64,000 nt of DNA, from assembly GCF_009017415.1 (NCBI RefSeq), contig NC_092404.1, positions 2,232,001-2,296,000 of the forward strand, read 5' to 3'. Under the pieces are notes generated by a model, which was given only the letters and a program-made list of their open reading frames with translations, had not been told where the DNA came from and did not search any database. Both the position numbers and the translations under genes were made by a program. Below are positions 35,371-46,321 of this stretch, piece after piece (positions within the stretch are counted from its first letter, which is position 1; the number at the start of each line of letters is the position of its first letter). The stretch comes from Aspergillus flavus. Its lineage: Eukaryota > Ascomycota > Eurotiomycetes > Eurotiales > Aspergillaceae.

Positions 35371-36311
35371 ATGATGGCCCAAAATACAACTCCCTCATCC
35401 TCTTCCATTCCTTTGGACCCTATACTGCCCAACTCGAGCTCCTCCTTCTCCATCAACCGAACCTCATCAGCAACGATGCCTACCTCAACATCCAAACCAC
35501 CTCCCCTCGACCCCTCCAACTACCCCAATGGCAAAAAGTCTCTCGCCGGAATTTCACTACGTGCATTCCTAATCGGCACGACCCTCGGCCTCTCCATCTC
35601 CCTCACCATTGTCCTCCGCTTCCTTGAAACGCCCCTTTGGCGTATCCCATTCTTCCTCGCCTCCCTCTCCCTCTTCCACTTCCTCGAATACTATGTAACA
35701 GCCGCCTACAACACCCGCTACGCCAGCATTTCCGCCTTCCTCCTCTCTTCCAATGGCTGGGCATACAATGTCGCGCACATATCTGCCGCCCTGGAATGTC
35801 TCCTAGCCCATCGCTTCTGGCCGACCGCCGCCTACCTGAACTGGGGAATTCTCGCACCAGGCCTAAAGATTCAGGTTGTGCTAGGCCTCGTCTTCATGAT
35901 TGTTGGCCAGGTCGTTCGCACGTTAGCGATGGTGCAGGCGGGAAGTAACTTTAACCATACGGTGCAGGTCGAGCGGAAGGAGGATCATAGTCTCGTTACG
36001 CATGGTATCTACGCCATGCTGCGTCATCCCAGCTACTTTGGGTTCTTTTGGTGGGGATTAGGGACGCAATTGGTGCTGGGGAATGTGGTTTGTTTTATTG
36101 GATATACCTTGGTGCTGTGGAGGTTCTTCTCTAGTCGGATCTTTCGTAAGTTTTGTCCCCTACTCCCTTACTTCTTTGTTCGCATGTGTGTTGCTTTGGT
36201 ACTAATATGGATTTGTGCTTAGGGGAAGAGAAGTTCTTGATTGCCTTTTTCGGAGAGGACTACGTTGAGTATAAGAAGAGGTCGTGGGTGGGAATTCCAG
36301 GCATCCATTGA
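35371..36311 (+). CDS. ste14: Isoprenylcysteine carboxyl methyltransferase STE14
   Basis: ER membrane enzyme that methylates the C-terminal prenylcysteine of Ras, Rho and a-factor-type proteins using AdoMet. Exons 35371-36145 and 36223-36311 give 287 residues. A disordered Ser/Pro N-terminus of about 60 residues is followed by several membrane segments (AFLIGTTLGLSISLTIVLRF, IPFFLASLSLFHFLEYYV, IQVVLGLVFMIVGQVVRTLA). The conserved C-terminal ICMT region has FNHTVQ, LVTHGIYAMLRHPSYFGFFW, and, after the intron, REEKFLIAFFGEDYVEYKKR, where the Glu and Tyr positions match the family. The product ends WVGIPGIH. Complete by all visible criteria. Confidence 0.92.
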
Positions 36312-36490
36312 TTATGTTTTTGCTTGAAGTGTTGATCTGAATTCTATGTGTCTATAGAACTGTATAGAAATCGTATCTGCCTTAGAGACAGCTGTATAAA
36401 ACTGCGATGGTATCAAATGTTACACCGAACGCCATGCGCTACAACGACTAGATCTAAAGAAACCCCCATAATATGTACAAACCAAGAAAC

Positions 36491-38735
36491 TTAGAGTTTA
36501 CTCTCTCTTTCCGGTGCAACTCCTCCAACTGCACCGCTCATATAAGGGCCATGGGGGTCCGATTCAGCAGCACCGGGTTCGTTACCAAAGAGAACGAGTT
36601 CACGCCCACCTTTAGTGCTCCACCAGGCTACGCAGTAACAAGCCCGCTCGACATCCATCTCGCCACTACTCAAGGCCTCCCAGAACCGTTCAACGCAAGC
36701 GGTACGCATCTCAGACTCGCGAATAGTATTGATAAGTTGGGCCGTTAAGGGCAGCCATTCTTCTAAGTCTTCCACCCGAAGGAAGCTCAGACCATCGATT
36801 AAAGAAAGTGTGAGAGCAGCTTGCTCCGAGAGCGGTGGCGTCTTGCTGGTTTCTGATCCAGCTCCATGGTCGGCAGGTTGCGGTAGGATCTTGTTCGAGG
36901 CGTGCAGTGCCCGGTCGTGAAGGACTTCAAGCAGAATAGAGGGCAGGTGACGTTCCGTGTTTGCAATTGGCGACGGAGGAGCAGTGACTTGGAGGACGGT
37001 TCTAAAAGCGAGGCGGAACTGGCGGATGGACAGATTGTCTGGGAATACCTGCAAAAACTTGATCAGTACCAGAGTTTTCTCAGTGTTTGACCTGACTTAC
37101 AGCAAAAAGATTGTCAATGTAAAATGGAAGATGTTTGGCTGCTACCTGTGCGTTCCCTGGAATCGCAAACACTGCGAGAACCACGCTATGTGCAGCCTCG
37201 AAAATCTCAAGAAGATTGTTATCCCCCCCGGCGGGCAAGTAGGGAACCGCGGCGCAGACGAGAACATCTTCGCTGAATTTTGGAGACAAGACGGGTGTGA
37301 AAAGTTCTGATGTATTCAAAAAGTATAGATCGAGGCATCTTTCAAGGGGATGGGCGGGGATTTGGCCGATTTCGTTCGGCTTGATGCTTCGCAAGAAGTT
37401 CTCACTTAGATCCGGATATTGCGCGAGAATATCCACCGCTGTCAAAGTCACAAACATATGTTGAGACGAAGTGTTTTGTCCAACACGAGACGTAATAAAG
37501 TACAAGTTACGGAGTATGTGAAGCGCTTGCATCGATAGGAAAGGTGCACCTGAAGTAGGGTTAGCTGAAAGAGTCATCAGTATATAACTTGCACGACAAC
37601 TGACTTTTGTTCGCAGCCAAAATATGATCGTTGATGATTCTCCCAAGAACAGCTCGAAGGACAATCACGGTCGAATACAAGCTGTTGCGAAGTAGTTTCC
37701 ATAATCCTGGGATAGTTGTCTTCAATGATTCCGCATCCAAGAAGTCCACTTCCTCGGCCTTGTCAACTTCGGATAACTTATTCTGGCGCCATTGGATCAT
37801 TAGTGTGCGGACAAAATCCGCAATATGATCGACTGACCGCGCAATGAGTCCCGGGTCATGCACATTCTCAATTGCATGTGCAATAAGTCGGGACAGTGGC
37901 CCTAGCGCCGAGATGAGGGGGCTGGAGGAAATTGCTGACACGCGGATGAAAGTATCAGATTGTGCGGACCATTGGAAGCGCTTCCCTGGTGCCTCAACAA
38001 TATCTTTATCAATTGTCCCTAAAAAGTATCCTCCCTCGAGACCCTCCGGCGATGAAAATGTCGCATCTATCATTACCGGCAATAGCCGGTCGTAGTTAAG
38101 GTTGCTCCTCTCCAAGTCGGACAGCAATGGAAACGTATAGTTCAAGACCATAGTGATGCAAAGACCGTCGATCTTGTTGTGGGGATCTAGCTCTTCGATA
38201 GCAAGCTGCGCAGCAGTTACAAGGGCCGACTCAAGCTTTTTACGGACACTGAGAGGCAAGCCTTGTCTATCCTGTGCTTCAAAGCCTAGAAGGACTCCTC
38301 CGATTAGAAGCATATGCCTCCAACGCGGAGATTTCTCGTCCGCCCCACTGACAACAGCTTTGACCCATGCTTCTCGTTCTATCTTCACAGGTTTAGTGTA
38401 TGGTATCCTTGGGTCATCGGATTCTTCGTTTCGGATGATGGCCATGGCGGCTGTGTTGAATACACTGAGTATCTTCCGGCAAGCGTGGAGGTCGACTGCA
38501 TGATCCCATATTGAAGGGGCCACAAGCAGTTGTGATGCAAGCAAACTAATATTCAATGGATTTGCGAGCACTGACAAGAGGCCGGTAGCCGTGGGGAGCA
38601 GGCTGAAGAATAATTGTCAGCTGAGGCCAATGATCGGGCGATAGAGCGGGTGTTAGCATACGCAAATGCATCTTGAAGTTCGGATGCAGATTGGAGCGAT
38701 CGTAAAAGAGCGCCCAAAGAGCGCGCTGATGCCAT
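36491..38735 (-). CDS. pex8: Peroxin PEX8 with C-terminal PTS1
   Basis: Peroxisomal matrix-side peroxin that links docking and RING complexes of the import machinery. Predicted exons (minus) are 38662-38735, 37605-38602, 37101-37549 and 36491-37048, giving 692 residues. It is helical throughout with no membrane segment. The C-terminus reads ...RESKL, a classical peroxisomal targeting signal type 1, which yeast and mould Pex8 proteins carry. Recognisable blocks are LLRSLQSASELQDAF, LNYTFPLLSDLERSNLNYDRL, HILRNLYFITSRVGQNTSS and AWWSTKGGRELVLF. Intron 2 could end at either of two acceptors 14 bases apart; the one after CTAACCCTACTTCAG is preferred because it gives a 55-base intron with a branch point. 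Divergent from a TMEM170-like gene. Family call is by recognition plus the SKL end. Confidence 0.82.
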
Positions 38736-39097
38736 CTTAGATCACAGGAAAGCTCGACTTGAGGATAGGGACATGCAAGGAACAAGATGCAATGACACTT
38801 GCCAAAGGCCGTCGTTTTCGGCAATTGGAGTAGACCACAGGTCTCCAACGCTATCAGTTACCGCGGAGGACCCCGGATCACCTGCCGAGGTTGGGAGCAT
38901 CAAGGCAAACAATGCAAACCGGCCATAGCTCCGAGCTAAAACCTAAGACGACTCTCCCGTGATCACAACGGAGACACCGTACATTTTACGCTCCATAATA
39001 CACTAAGCTTAGCTCGTCCCCACTACGCTAGGTACCATGGTAGTTGACTTTCTCTCGTGCAGCTGCCCCTGTTGACAAGGCGACCTTGTCAGGACAA
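38736..39097. promoter_or_regulatory. Divergent promoter, pex8/TMEM170-like
   Basis: 362 bases between opposed starts; must contain both promoters. An upstream ATG at 39037 is out of frame with the TMEM170-like gene and terminates after 12 codons, so it would act as a small uORF if transcribed. Confidence 0.45.
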
Positions 39098-39568
39098 ATG
39101 ACCGACAACCGTGTCCCAATCAACTACCAGACACCAGCGTTCCCATCGCTCTATGATCCCTTTCCTCGACCAAATGCTGCCGTCTACTACCTCTACTATA
39201 CCAGGGACATTTGGCGGTTCACGCTCTACTGGACCCTGATATTTTACCTGTCAAGCCATTTGTCGGTGGCCGCTTGGGCCCTGGCGATGCAAGGCCGAAG
39301 TTGGCGGATATGTATTGCTATTCCACTAGTGTACGGTATTATAGCAGGATTAGAGGCGCTTCTAGCTGGGAGTATTATTGGTTTAGTGTAAGTATATATG
39401 GAGCACCAAGAGTTATAACCGAACTATGAAGCTAATTCGGGAATCAGTCTGGGCTCCGTTTATGAGGCCGGTAATTTTAGGATGTCGACGTGGATTCCCA
39501 TGATATGGGGTGGCATCAACATGCTGGTCCTCATCTTATCGAGCTTTCCAATGCAAGGTGGACTATAA
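39098..39568 (+). CDS. TMEM170-like integral membrane protein
   Basis: Small ER/nuclear-envelope-type membrane protein of 136 residues. Exons 39098-39387 and 39448-39568. Three hydrophobic segments: FTLYWTLIFYLSSHLSVAAW, ICIAIPLVYGIIAGLEALLA and MIWGGINMLVLILSSF. The conserved-looking YYLYYTRDIWRFTLYW and GSVYEAGNFRMSTWIPMIWG blocks match the TMEM170 family as I recall it; animal TMEM170A is implicated in ER sheet and nuclear pore organisation. The frame upstream of 39098 is open but has no other ATG. The fungal role is not established here. Confidence 0.75.
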
Positions 39569-39838
39569 TCCGTACGCTTTGACACAGTGCGCCCTTCATG
39601 GGATTGAGATTTGAAACATGCCTCAAATACTGGCATTATAAACGGAGAACGCGATGCACTGTGCATGCGATTTTTACTTTCTATCGAAAGAATCGAAAAG
39701 TCCTTTCAAACACCGATTTATAGTACAGCCGGAGGAATTATGTGATACTCTTCAAACATATGCCGATGCTATCAGAAAACCCAAACAAGCTATCTGCCAT
39801 TGCGCCAATCGTCCCTAGGCCAACTCAAAACATGCATG

Positions 39839-41929
39839 TCATCTTCCATAAGGATTGTCGGGTGTATTGCTACCCTGCAAACCAGGGAGGCCTCCGGTAC
39901 CCGGTAAGGGGGAAAAGTGTTGGGGAGCGAAATTCTGCGGTAGTGGAATGCCCTGTGACATGAGCTGCTTTTGAAGCTCTGCAAGGTCAACATTGGCGGG
40001 TGGCGTTCCTGAGAGAGCAGGAAGCATGGGGAACCCGGGAAATCCCGTGTTTGGAGGAATACTATTGGGTTGAGGGGCCCCTTGGGTAGACAACAAAGCG
40101 GCTAGGCGGTTGGGATCCATTTGAGGCATAGATGAAGGTATACCGGCTGATGGTGCTGGTGGCGGCTGGGGAGCGCCAATACCTGGTAGTAGTTGCGAGC
40201 CTAGCCCGTCGTTGTGAGGCGTTCCGCCAGGAGGTGCGATCTGTATTCCAGGAAGAACAGACCCGGTCGGCTTCCTCTGATCAACGAGGCTCTCGGCTTC
40301 ATCCTGTAATTCTTGTTCTTCTTCCTCGCGCATTTGTCGCCTTCCGAAACCCCTACTCCAGGTTCCCTGGGCCTCGGCGGCCTCCTCTCCGATATGGAAT
40401 CTATCTTTCATGTAGCTAGTCTCTCCCGGTCTTGCTCGAGACCAAAACCGAGTGAAGTTGTCTTTCGAGCCGGACGCAAGTATATGGCCTAGTGGATGCC
40501 AATCCAGTGACCAAATAGTAGCGCTATGTGCATACTGGACCCGGTGGGCAGGGTAGATTACTTGCGCAGGTGTGTTCGCAGGATCCGGACTGTCGTAAGG
40601 TGCTATTGTCGGAATCTGTCTAGAGGGCACGTTCGGCTCGTCAAGAAGGTAATGATACAGCGAACCGTCTTCGCTCCCCGTCGAGATGAGTGAGCTGTGG
40701 ATGGGGTGCCATGTTAGAGAAGAAACAGGCTTCTCATGTCCACGAAGAATACAAATGTCCCGCATCATACGTAGATCGAAAACCCTGGCTGTCTGGTCAC
40801 GAGATGATGTTGCGAGAAGATTTTGATTCACACGCGAAAACCTCGTTGCGGTTACTGTGTTCTTGTGGCTATGGAGTGTTGTCAAGCATCTTGCTGTGCG
40901 GGGATCCCAGAATTTGACTTGGTGGTCTTTCGAACCAGAGACGAGAAGTCCTTTCGTAGGGTGCCAATCGCATGATTTGACGTCCCAGTTATGACCGGTA
41001 AGGACGGTGTCGGCGGTTCTTGAGGTGAAATCAAAGATCTTCAGAGTCGTATCGTCAGAAGCGGAGAGAAATTTCGTATCGCTGGGAGACCACGCAAGAT
41101 CTCGAACCGCATCATGATGCGCGTCATCAATGGTCTCGACATTGTTGAAATTAGGCCGCCAATATTTTATATCACCTTTTTGTCCGCCCGAAATTAACCA
41201 GTCATGGCTGTGGGACCATGCCAACGAAGTAACTCCAGCTTGCAGTTGGTCGTAATGTGCCTATCTCCGTGGTCAGAAGAGATCCAGGCAATCGGGAACT
41301 GAAAGGATGAGGAAAAAGGGAGGTAAAATCATACGTCCATCACAGTCTCGAAGTTAAATGCTGTTCCATTCCATAGCATAAATTCTCCAGTGTGCCCACC
41401 CGTCAATAAACGCCTCCCTTCCGGGGTCCATCTCACGACTGTGATCGGCTTCTTTGACTTTCCAATGGATTGGTGTAGGTGTCGTACGGGGATGGTATCC
41501 ACAGGGGAATGGATTCGTGCTAATGGAGGCAGCATCTGCAATAGGGGAAGTGAGTTAGTCGACGTCTTTTAAGGCAGGGTGTTGCTGTTTACATCAACTA
41601 TGTAGCTTGCGCTTGGCCTCTCTGTCTCCATTCGGTGGCCGCCCTTATATCTTGGACGCCGTGTGCGCATCCATTGTACGAGTGACGATCCATAATCAGT
41701 GACAAGCCCTGTTGAATTGGAGGCTATTAGCTTTCCACAGTGGTTGAATGACGGAGCAACAGAAAGAACGGGAAAAAGAAAAGAAACTGGTATATTAAGG
41801 AGAAAACGAAATTCAAATCAATGAAATAAACGTACGTGGTCGCCGTGGTCCCACAATTCCACCCTCATAGGGTTTTTGAGGTCTTCCAAATGGCTGGGAG
41901 TCGGCCCCAGAGTCGTCGTAAAATGCCAT
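39839..41929 (-). CDS. pfs2: Polyadenylation factor PFS2 (WDR33-like WD40 protein)
   Basis: WD40 subunit of the cleavage and polyadenylation factor, a bridge in pre-mRNA 3'-end processing. Predicted exons (minus) are 41836-41929, 41593-41708, 41335-41535 and 39839-41260, giving 610 residues. The N-terminal basic segment ([17 protein letters not shown]) precedes a seven-bladed propeller with clear WD repeats: [93 protein letters not shown] and [20 protein letters not shown]. The C-terminal ~190 residues are Pro/Gly-rich and disordered ([16 protein letters not shown]). All phases agree. Head to head with the DGAT1-like gene. Confidence 0.92.
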
Positions 41930-42568
41930 CACAAGCAAGCTATTCTCGGTTGTAAAGGAAAAGAAGCTCACGGAAGTTTGCGACCATTGACCGAGTAAAA
42001 GATAAGTGGAGCGGAGCGAATGACAAACAACAGCCCCTCAAATGAGGTGACAGGGATTTCAGCTAGAACGGTCTTTCCATAGCGTGCATGCGGCTGGTAG
42101 AGTGGATGGATTCTTGTCGTGAATGTGGTTGATGATTTGAATGGGAGCAAAAGCAACTTGACTTTGGGCCGAGCGCGCGGCGGTGATGATCATTGGCCGC
42201 GGGACACTAAGCGGCAGAGCAAGTAATGATTAGCACCAAACGGCTCTCTCAATCCCGGTCGCCTCAAGAGGCCTTTGCTTCAACCACCGTTGCAATGCGT
42301 CCTTGCCAGCCCCGCTGTGCTGCTCCTGGCTTGTCTCATTGTTTCCATGCTATAAATACCCTCAATTGCCCTGTCATGATCAACTCTTCTCTGGTCCGGT
42401 CGCTGGGATTGATATCCTGTATTCTAAGCTATCCCCGCAATTGACCTCACATTCAATCCCGTCGCTTCCACGCGGCTTGACCAAGCCTTTCGTGGTTTTT
42501 ATTTTTATTTTTTGCTTTAGGTCGTTGTGTGCTCATTGTGGATTACTGCCGGGTTTCTCCGAGATTAT
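41930..42568. promoter_or_regulatory. Divergent promoter, pfs2/DGAT1-like
   Basis: About 640 bases between opposed starts. Open frames at 42226-42568 belong to leader sequence; a minus-strand frame at 41968-42156 is a shadow. C/T-rich leader on the acyltransferase side. Confidence 0.45.
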
Positions 42569-44273
42569 ATGAAGATGGATGTTACAGAGAAGGCATCTGC
42601 GTCAAGCAGCGATGTAAATACCCGCGGCGCGGTTTCGTCCTCATCCTCTGAAGTCATGAACGGTTCTTCTCACACCAGAACTTCACCTCCTTCGGGAGAG
42701 GCCAGCGGAGTGCCCAAAGGGAAAAGGAGGAGCAAGTATCGGCATGTGGCAGCCTACCACTCGAAGTCGCAACACTCGAGCCTAAGCCGAGAATCCAATG
42801 TTCCGACTAGTTTCCTCGGGTTCCGAAATCTGATGGTGATCGTCCTGGGTACGATGTTTTCCTTTTGGGCAACATGGTGATCTATGAAGCTGATTTTTCC
42901 CCCGGGATTAGTGGCGATGAATCTCCGATTGATTATTGAAAATTCTATGAAAGTAAGTGTTATCGTAGAACTAAGTACCTGGGGTAAACAGAGCTGAACG
43001 TTTTATCGCATAGTATGGCGTCCTCATCTGCATTAGATGCCATGACTACCGGAAACAAGATGTCATCCTTGGTTCAATGCTCTTTGTCATTGTCCCTTGT
43101 CAGCTATTTATTGCATACGTTCTTGAGTTGGCTGTAGCAGGGCGAGTCAAAGAAACTGTTGGCCGAAAGAAGAAAGACAAATCAGCTGAGGATGGCGAGC
43201 GTGAACAACGTGAATTCCGGACGATTTGGCGGTTCGCCTTATCTTTTCATATCCTCAATACCTTGCTGAATCTCGCGGTGACAAGCTATGTCGTTTATTA
43301 TTACATCCATCACCCAGGGATCGGGACGCTCTGCGAAGTTCATGCGATTATTGTAGCGCTCAAGAATTGGTCCTATGCATTCACCAATCGTGATCTCCGC
43401 GAAGCGATGCTTAATCCATCTGCGGAGTCCGCCCTTCCCGAGATTTACTCTTCATGCCCTTATCCACGGAATATTACGCTTGGGAACTTGGTGTACTTTT
43501 GGTTGGCACCCACGCTGGTTTATCAGCCAGTTTATCCCAGGTCACCCGAAATCCGATGGTCGTTTGTGGGCAAGCGCATGTTCGAATTTACAAGCTTGTC
43601 TATATTCATATGGCTTCTCTCCGCCCAGTACGCTGCTCCTGTCCTGCGAAATTCTATTGACAAAATCGCTGTCATGGACATTACTTCCATCTTTGAACGA
43701 GTGATGAAGCTATCTACCATCTCCCTCATCATTTGGCTTGCTGGTTTTTTCGCTCTTTTCCAGTCATTCTTGAATGCCCTCGCTGAAGTGCTGCGGTTTG
43801 GAGACCGAGAGTTCTATCTCGACTGGTGGAACAGCTCCAGTCTTGGTATGTACTGGAGATCTTGGAACAGGCCTGTCTATCTCTTCATGAAGAGGCATGT
43901 GTATTCGCCTCTAATTGGGCGGGGATATAGTCCTTTGACGGCAAGCACTGTTGTCTTTCTAGTTTCCGCTCTTCTGCACGAACTGCTTGTGGGGATTCCT
44001 ACCCATAATATGATAGGTACTGAGATGCCCTGCGAATGTTTGTTCCAAGCTAACCGATAACAAGGCGTCGCCCTCGTAGGAATGTTATTTCAGCTGCCAC
44101 TGATCGCCATCACCGCCCCATTAGAAAAGATGAAAGATCCTTCGGGGAAAGTAATTGGAAATTCAATATTCTGGGTTAGCTTTTGCGTGGTTGGACAGCC
44201 TTTGGGGGCACTGCTGTATTTCTTTGCTTGGCAGGCGAAGTATGGCAGCGTTAGCAAGATGACCCAGGGATGA
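42569..44273 (+). CDS. DGAT1-like diacylglycerol O-acyltransferase (MBOAT)
   Basis: Multipass ER membrane acyltransferase of the ACAT/DGAT1 branch, expected to make triacylglycerol from diacylglycerol and acyl-CoA. Predicted exons are 42569-42848, 42912-42952, 43014-44016 and 44065-44273, giving 510 residues. The N-terminus (~75 residues) is disordered, Ser-rich and basic. The signature FYLDWWNSSSLGMYWRSWNRP is present, followed by the active-site His in SALLHELLVGIPTH. The last exon (LVGMLFQLPLIAI ... GNSIFWVSFCVVGQPLGALLY) resembles plant and animal DGAT1 more than sterol acyltransferases. Exon 2 is only 41 nt. A sterol-ester synthase role cannot be excluded from motifs alone. Confidence 0.85.
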
Positions 44274-44738
44274 TCTTATCTTATAGTACATATAACAATG
44301 ATAGATGTGAGATGTTCAGTCGGCCACCGTTATTCAAATCAGGCACAGTAGTTACTATCCTTATCAAATTGTTCTCAGAGTCCCTCGGTAGAGTGAGACG
44401 GAGAAAGTACACGTATCTCATATGGATGCCTCCCCTGGCGTTGTACTTTGATTGGTTGTCAATCTGCAACCGAGAGGCACTAAAGTTCAATGTTATACAT
44501 CACTCGTGTTGTAGAGCCTACGAGAAAGAACGGCCCCAAATGATTAGAAATGATTAGTGGGCAATGTGAATACGGATGTCGGTTCGTCGGCACTCCGAAT
44601 GGAAATCAACTTTGCCGAGTTCCTGACGTCAAAGAACCCAGCACTATTTATGCTTCTAGATCCCACGGCACCTCGAGAAAACAACCAAAAGATCAATCAA
44701 CAGTCTACTCTTGATTAATATTTAATTTACCCTCCACA
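44274..44738. other. Intergenic, MAPEG gene promoter
   Basis: 465 bases with no gene. T/A-rich leader just before the MAPEG start. Nothing else recognised. Confidence 0.5.
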
Positions 44739-45364
44739 ATGGTCGCGATAACCGTTCCCGACAACTACGGGTAAGTTTATTCCCCATCCAGAAGGCAACA
44801 AGACCATCTTTGACTAATTATGAGCTTCCAGTGCCGTTATTGGCGTCGCGCTTGGAGCTATCCCTGTGCTCAGCTTTATCCATGGATTAGTTGTGTCGGG
44901 TTTCCGCAAGGAAGCCAAAGTTCCCTACCCTCACACCTATGCGACTGTCGAACAGTGCAAGTCGAATGTAATACCTCCAGTCTCCCCTCACTGTCCCACT
45001 TACCACGACTTTCAGAATGAATTATCGCACAGACATAAGCAACCTCGATAAGAGCTAACAGAGTATGCGCCGATAGGCTAAAGCCGAACAATTCAACTGC
45101 GCTCAGCGCGCGCACGCCAACTTCCTCGAAAATGCTCCCCAGACCATACTCTATACTCTGGTTGCAGGTCTGAAATACCCCCAGCTGGCTACCGCTCTTG
45201 GCGCCGTCTGGTTCGTGGCTCGCTCGCTCTTCTTGTACGGATACGTGTACTCGGGCAAGCCACAGGGTAAGGGAAGGTTCCTTGGAGGATTTTTCTGGCT
45301 TGTGCAGGGAGCTTTGTGGGGCCTGAGTGTATTTGGTGTTGGAAAGGATCTTATCTCGTTCTAA
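44739..45364 (+). CDS. Microsomal glutathione S-transferase 3-like (MAPEG)
   Basis: Four-helix MAPEG membrane protein of 151 residues, usual for MGST3; the family conjugates or peroxidises with glutathione at the ER or outer mitochondrial membrane. Exons 44739-44770, 44832-44967 and 45077-45364. Helices are visible at VIGVALGAIPVLSFIHGLVV, ILYTLVAGLKYPQLATALGA and GGFFWLVQGALWGLSVFGVG. The family hallmark FNCAQRAHANFLENAP lies just after intron 2, and RSLFLYGYVYSGKPQGKGR carries the conserved Arg/Tyr cluster. It looks complete. Confidence 0.9.
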
Positions 45365-46321
45365 TATCCCATTTCTGGAAAACAGCTGGTTTGTGGCGAA
45401 GCCGGGATTTGATGTCTTTACTCGGTGAACTTTGCAACTAAAAGCTCAGGTTAGCGGCTTCATAGGTATCATATCTCAATGTATAATATTCTATATGCTA
45501 TAGAGGCCAGTGTGCATTAGTAAGGACTAGCATTCTTATACATCTGGGGAGTGTATAGGAAGCTTGGCGCCGCGTTGCTTCAGTGGAATTATGTGAGGGC
45601 TCTAAACGGATGGAGTAACCCATACAATAATTTAGGTAGTCGTGTGCTACTAGGTAAGTATAGTAAATGCGAGCGACGTGTTCTAAAGTTGCAAATACAG
45701 CCTAAACTAGAATACTACTGCACAACAAAGCGACATGCGAGAATCCAAAGTATGTGACGCAAGGCTATCAGTCTCAAATAGGTTTCCTTTAATCGGTAAT
45801 ACTAAACCGACCGTATAGTAAGCTTGGAAGGAAAGCATTTAATATCCCTTGAGCCGGAGCTCTGTTCACAATTAAGCAGATCACTTAGTCGTTGGCAAGG
45901 CGACTCGAGGAAGTGGCAGCGAGAATCCTTGCACATAGGAATAAAGAATGAGCTATCAAGAGGCTCTCATGCAGCCACACTGCTCACTCAGTACATGTAT
46001 TTCCTCCGCAAAAACGTGATATAAATGTTGACCCGCTAACTTCCGGGCCGTGACGGGGCCCATGTGCACTACAACAATCAAGGACCAATAGAGAACTAGG
46101 AAAGCAGGGTGATCCTGCATTTGTCGGCGGCTAATCCATATAAATGTGACCGCGTGAGGTCCAAGCCTCCTCCCCCCCGACAATGCCCCTAGATAGATAA
46201 GAGCGGTCGGTTCTCGAATACAACTACCCAGGAATCATCAATCTTCTGCTTGGCTCCGTTTATATGTTCTCTTTGCTACTTTGGCACCCGAAAGCGAAGC
46301 TTTATCAGGTCTTCTAGTACG
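45365..46321. other. Intergenic stretch upstream of the ankyrin gene
   Basis: About 955 bases. A TATA-like CATATAAAT lies near 46137, about 180 bases before the ankyrin-gene ATG. Several short open frames occur on both strands without coding character. No repeat or RNA seen. Confidence 0.45.
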
